A stretch of DNA of 53,975 nt from Bacteroidales bacterium UBA4345. GTDB lineage: Bacteria; Bacteroidota; Bacteroidia; Bacteroidales; Paludibacteraceae. Where the stretch lies: assembly GCA_002396385.1 (NCBI GenBank), contig DGTD01000035.1, forward strand, positions 46,036-100,010, written 5' to 3'. The first letter of the stretch is position 1. Every line of letters starts with the position of its first letter. Shown in pieces: positions 52,192 to 53,975 of the stretch. The notes beneath the pieces are model-generated. The model saw nothing but the letters and a program-made list of their open reading frames with translations. It had not been told where the DNA came from and searched no databases. The translations under genes and the position numbers were made by a program.

Positions 52192-53235
52192 ATGGATAGC
52201 GTATACGTATATTGCGAAATTGAGGGCACAACTGTAAAGGATGTCTCTCTTGAACTCTTGACAAAGGGTCGTAAACTTGCCAATACCCTTGGTGTAAAAT
52301 TGGAATGTGTTATTGCGGGTGCCGGCCTCGACGGTGTTGAGAAGCAGGTGTTGCCTTTCGGTGTCGACAAGGTGCACATCTTCGACGCTCCAGGTCTCTT
52401 CCCTTACACTTCTAACCCACACACTTCTATCCTTGTTAACTTGTTCAAGGAAGAAGACCCTCAGATCTGCCTGATGGGTGCAACCGTTATCGGCCGTGAC
52501 CTTGGTCCGCGCGTTTCATCTGCGCTGTTCAGTGGTCTGACAGCCGACTGTACCGAGCTTGAAATCGGCGATTTCGATATGACTTGCGGCCTCGACGCCG
52601 ACAAGAAGCCTATCGTAAAGCACTTCGAAAACAAACTTTACCAGATTCGTCCTGCTTTCGGTGGTAACATTGTTGCTACCATCGTTAACCCAGAACACCG
52701 CCCACAGATGGCGACCGTTCGTGAGGGTGTGATGAAGAAGGAAGTGCTCGACCCTAACTACAAGGGCGAGGTTATCCGCCACGATGTAGCCAAATATGTT
52801 CCTGCAGCTGAATACGTAGTTAAGGTGCTCGACCGCCACGTAGAGCAGGCAAAGCACAACCTGAAGGGCGCTCCTATCGTCGTTGCCGGTGGATACGGCG
52901 TTGGTTCGAAAGAGAATTTCGACATGCTTTTCGAATTGGCTAAGGAACTCCACGCCGAAGTTGGTGCTTCTCGTGCTGCCGTTGACGCAGGTTTCGCAGA
53001 CCACGACCGTCAGATAGGTCAGACCGGTGTTACCGTTCGTCCGAAGGTATACATCGCTTGCGGTATTTCTGGTCAGATCCAGCACATCGCAGGTATGCAG
53101 GACTCAGGTATCATCATCTCAATCAACAGCGATCCGAACGCTCCAATCAACTCTATCGCTGACTATGTTATCAACGGTACTGTGGAAGAGGTTCTCCCTA
53201 AGATGATCAAGTATTACAAACAGAACACCAAGTAA
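52192..53235 (+). CDS. etfA: Electron transfer flavoprotein alpha subunit
   Basis: A 347-residue protein. The N-terminal domain ('VYVYCEIEGTTVKDVSLELL') is followed by the FAD domain with 'IVVAGGYGVGSKENFDML', 'GASRAAVDAGFADHDRQIGQTG' and 'YIACGISGQIQHIAGMQDSG' (in parts), where the FAD-binding Ser/Arg/Gln residues lie. It starts 3 bp after etfB. ETF passes electrons between dehydrogenase flavins and a quinone or ferredoxin-linked acceptor; bifurcating or not cannot be decided here. Confidence 0.96.
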   Translation: MDSVYVYCEIEGTTVKDVSLELLTKGRKLANTLGVKLECVIAGAGLDGVEKQVLPFGVDKVHIFDAPGLFPYTSNPHTSILVNLFKEEDPQICLMGATVIGRDLGPRVSSALFSGLTADCTELEIGDFDMTCGLDADKKPIVKHFENKLYQIRPAFGGNIVATIVNPEHRPQMATVREGVMKKEVLDPNYKGEVIRHDVAKYVPAAEYVVKVLDRHVEQAKHNLKGAPIVVAGGYGVGSKENFDMLFELAKELHAEVGASRAAVDAGFADHDRQIGQTGVTVRPKVYIACGISGQIQHIAGMQDSGIIISINSDPNAPINSIADYVINGTVEEVLPKMIKYYKQNTK

Positions 53236-53247
53236 TTCAATTAGACA

Positions 53248-53975
53248 ATGGCTAATTTTTATACAGATAATCCGGAACTCAAGTATCACTTGAACAATCC
53301 GATGATGAAGCGCATCGTTGAACTTAAGGAACGTGGTTTCGAAGACAAGGACAAATACGATGAGGCTCCAGTTGATTTCGAAGATGCAATGGACTCTTAC
53401 GACAGAGTGCTTGACATTGTAGGTGAAATCAGTTCAGACATTATCGGCCAGAATGCCGCTGGTGTTGACGAGGAAGGCCCTCACTGCGAGAACGGTCGCG
53501 TTCGTTACGCATCGGGTACCCAGCAGAATGTAGACGCTATGATTGCTGCCGGCATGAACGGTATGACCATGCCTCGCAAGTACAATGGTCTTAACTTCCC
53601 TATGGTTCCTTACGTTATGTGTGCGGAACTGGTTGCCCAGGCCGATGCCGGCTTCAGCAACATCTGGTCTTTGCAAGACTGTATCGAAACTCTTTACGAG
53701 TTCGCTAACGACGACCAGCGCAGCCGTTTCATCCCTCGCATTTGCGCAGGCGAGTCTATGTCTATGGACTTGACCGAGCCAGATGCCGGTTCAGACTTGC
53801 AGCGCGTTATGTTGAAGGCTACCCAGCTGGAAGACGGCACATGGGTGCTGAATGGTTGTAAGCGCTTTATCACCAATGGTGACGCTGACATCCACCTCGT
53901 TCTTGCCCGCTCTGAAGAGGGTACTAAGGACGGCCGTGGCTTGTCTATGTTCATCTACGACAAGCGCCAGGGCGG
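53248..53975 (+). CDS. Acyl-CoA dehydrogenase family protein, cut by right edge
   Basis: ATG 53248 opens a frame that runs past the window end (242 codons seen). It starts MANFYTDNPELKYHLNNPMM, then 'EEGPHCENGRVRYASGTQQN', 'YNGLNFPMVPYVMCAELVAQADA', and the FAD-site signature 'MDLTEPDAGSDLQ' with 'NGCKRFITNGDADIHLVLAR' (in parts). This is the acyl-CoA dehydrogenase N-terminal and middle domains of the large form. It lies 12 bp after etfA, so ETF is its likely electron acceptor. Confidence 0.93.
   Translation, partial: MANFYTDNPELKYHLNNPMMKRIVELKERGFEDKDKYDEAPVDFEDAMDSYDRVLDIVGEISSDIIGQNAAGVDEEGPHCENGRVRYASGTQQNVDAMIAAGMNGMTMPRKYNGLNFPMVPYVMCAELVAQADAGFSNIWSLQDCIETLYEFANDDQRSRFIPRICAGESMSMDLTEPDAGSDLQRVMLKATQLEDGTWVLNGCKRFITNGDADIHLVLARSEEGTKDGRGLSMFIYDKRQG

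Overview
The window is chromosomal DNA from a member of the Bacteroidota, most likely an anaerobic Bacteroidales. The evidence is a repeated Bacteroides-type promoter (-7 box TAnnTTTG, sometimes with TTTG/TTG about 19-21 bp upstream) in front of many genes, plus typical families: FISUMP protein, PorO/P-type porin, C10 (interpain/streptopain-like) protease, WbsX-like glycosyltransferase, N-terminal-rubredoxin rubrerythrin, a SecA of about 1,100 residues, numerous lipoproteins with acidic residues after the lipid cysteine, and an etfB-etfA-acyl-CoA dehydrogenase operon. I cannot name the genus. No tRNA, rRNA, CRISPR array, transposase or integrase was recognised.

Layout. 1-1400: start of a polysaccharide flippase (cut by the left edge) and an HU gene, both on the minus strand. 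1500-6130: plus-strand run of two rhomboid proteases, an EEP-family membrane hydrolase and thiC. 6139-10807: rpsO, rnr, an overlapping YD-repeat-like lipoprotein and a FISUMP protein. 10811-19474: minus-strand surface-polysaccharide region (WbsX-type transferase, hexapeptide acyltransferase, three glycosyltransferases) interrupted by a lipoprotein, a DUF1294 protein and HemW. Its distal end holds a duplicated lipocalin-like secreted protein and an AT-rich orphan whose C-terminus looks like a zinc-dependent deaminase. 19677-30640: minus-strand porin, DUF1846 protein, Lgt with an unusual C-terminal extension, SecA and a large MscS-type channel. 30690-34980: PerR-like regulator with rubrerythrin (oxidative stress), YgiQ-type radical SAM protein, two mini PspC proteins. 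35038-40943: AraC regulator, ahcY, periplasmic thioredoxin, a second YD-repeat-like lipoprotein, an ABC-F ATPase.

40983-50990 is the accessory part: a DUF4143 ATPase with a 33-bp tandem repeat in its promoter region, a polyvalent-protein-kinase-like gene split by a frameshift, a small secreted protein with a sorting-domain-like C-terminus followed by a Tyr/Asp/His-rich lipoprotein, a C10 protease divergent from a lipoprotein, a His-rich secreted protein, a 66-bp dispersed-type repeat in two copies, and a translationally coupled pair of secreted DNA/RNA non-specific endonucleases. From 51184 to the right edge runs the etfBA-acyl-CoA dehydrogenase operon (last gene cut).

The clearest leads for something undescribed are the orphan deaminase-like protein (10811-11764), the repeat-controlled ATPase and its neighbouring split kinase (40983-43461), and the low-complexity exported proteins at 43632-44550 and 47230-47622. 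None of them forms a multi-gene system that can be proven from sequence alone.
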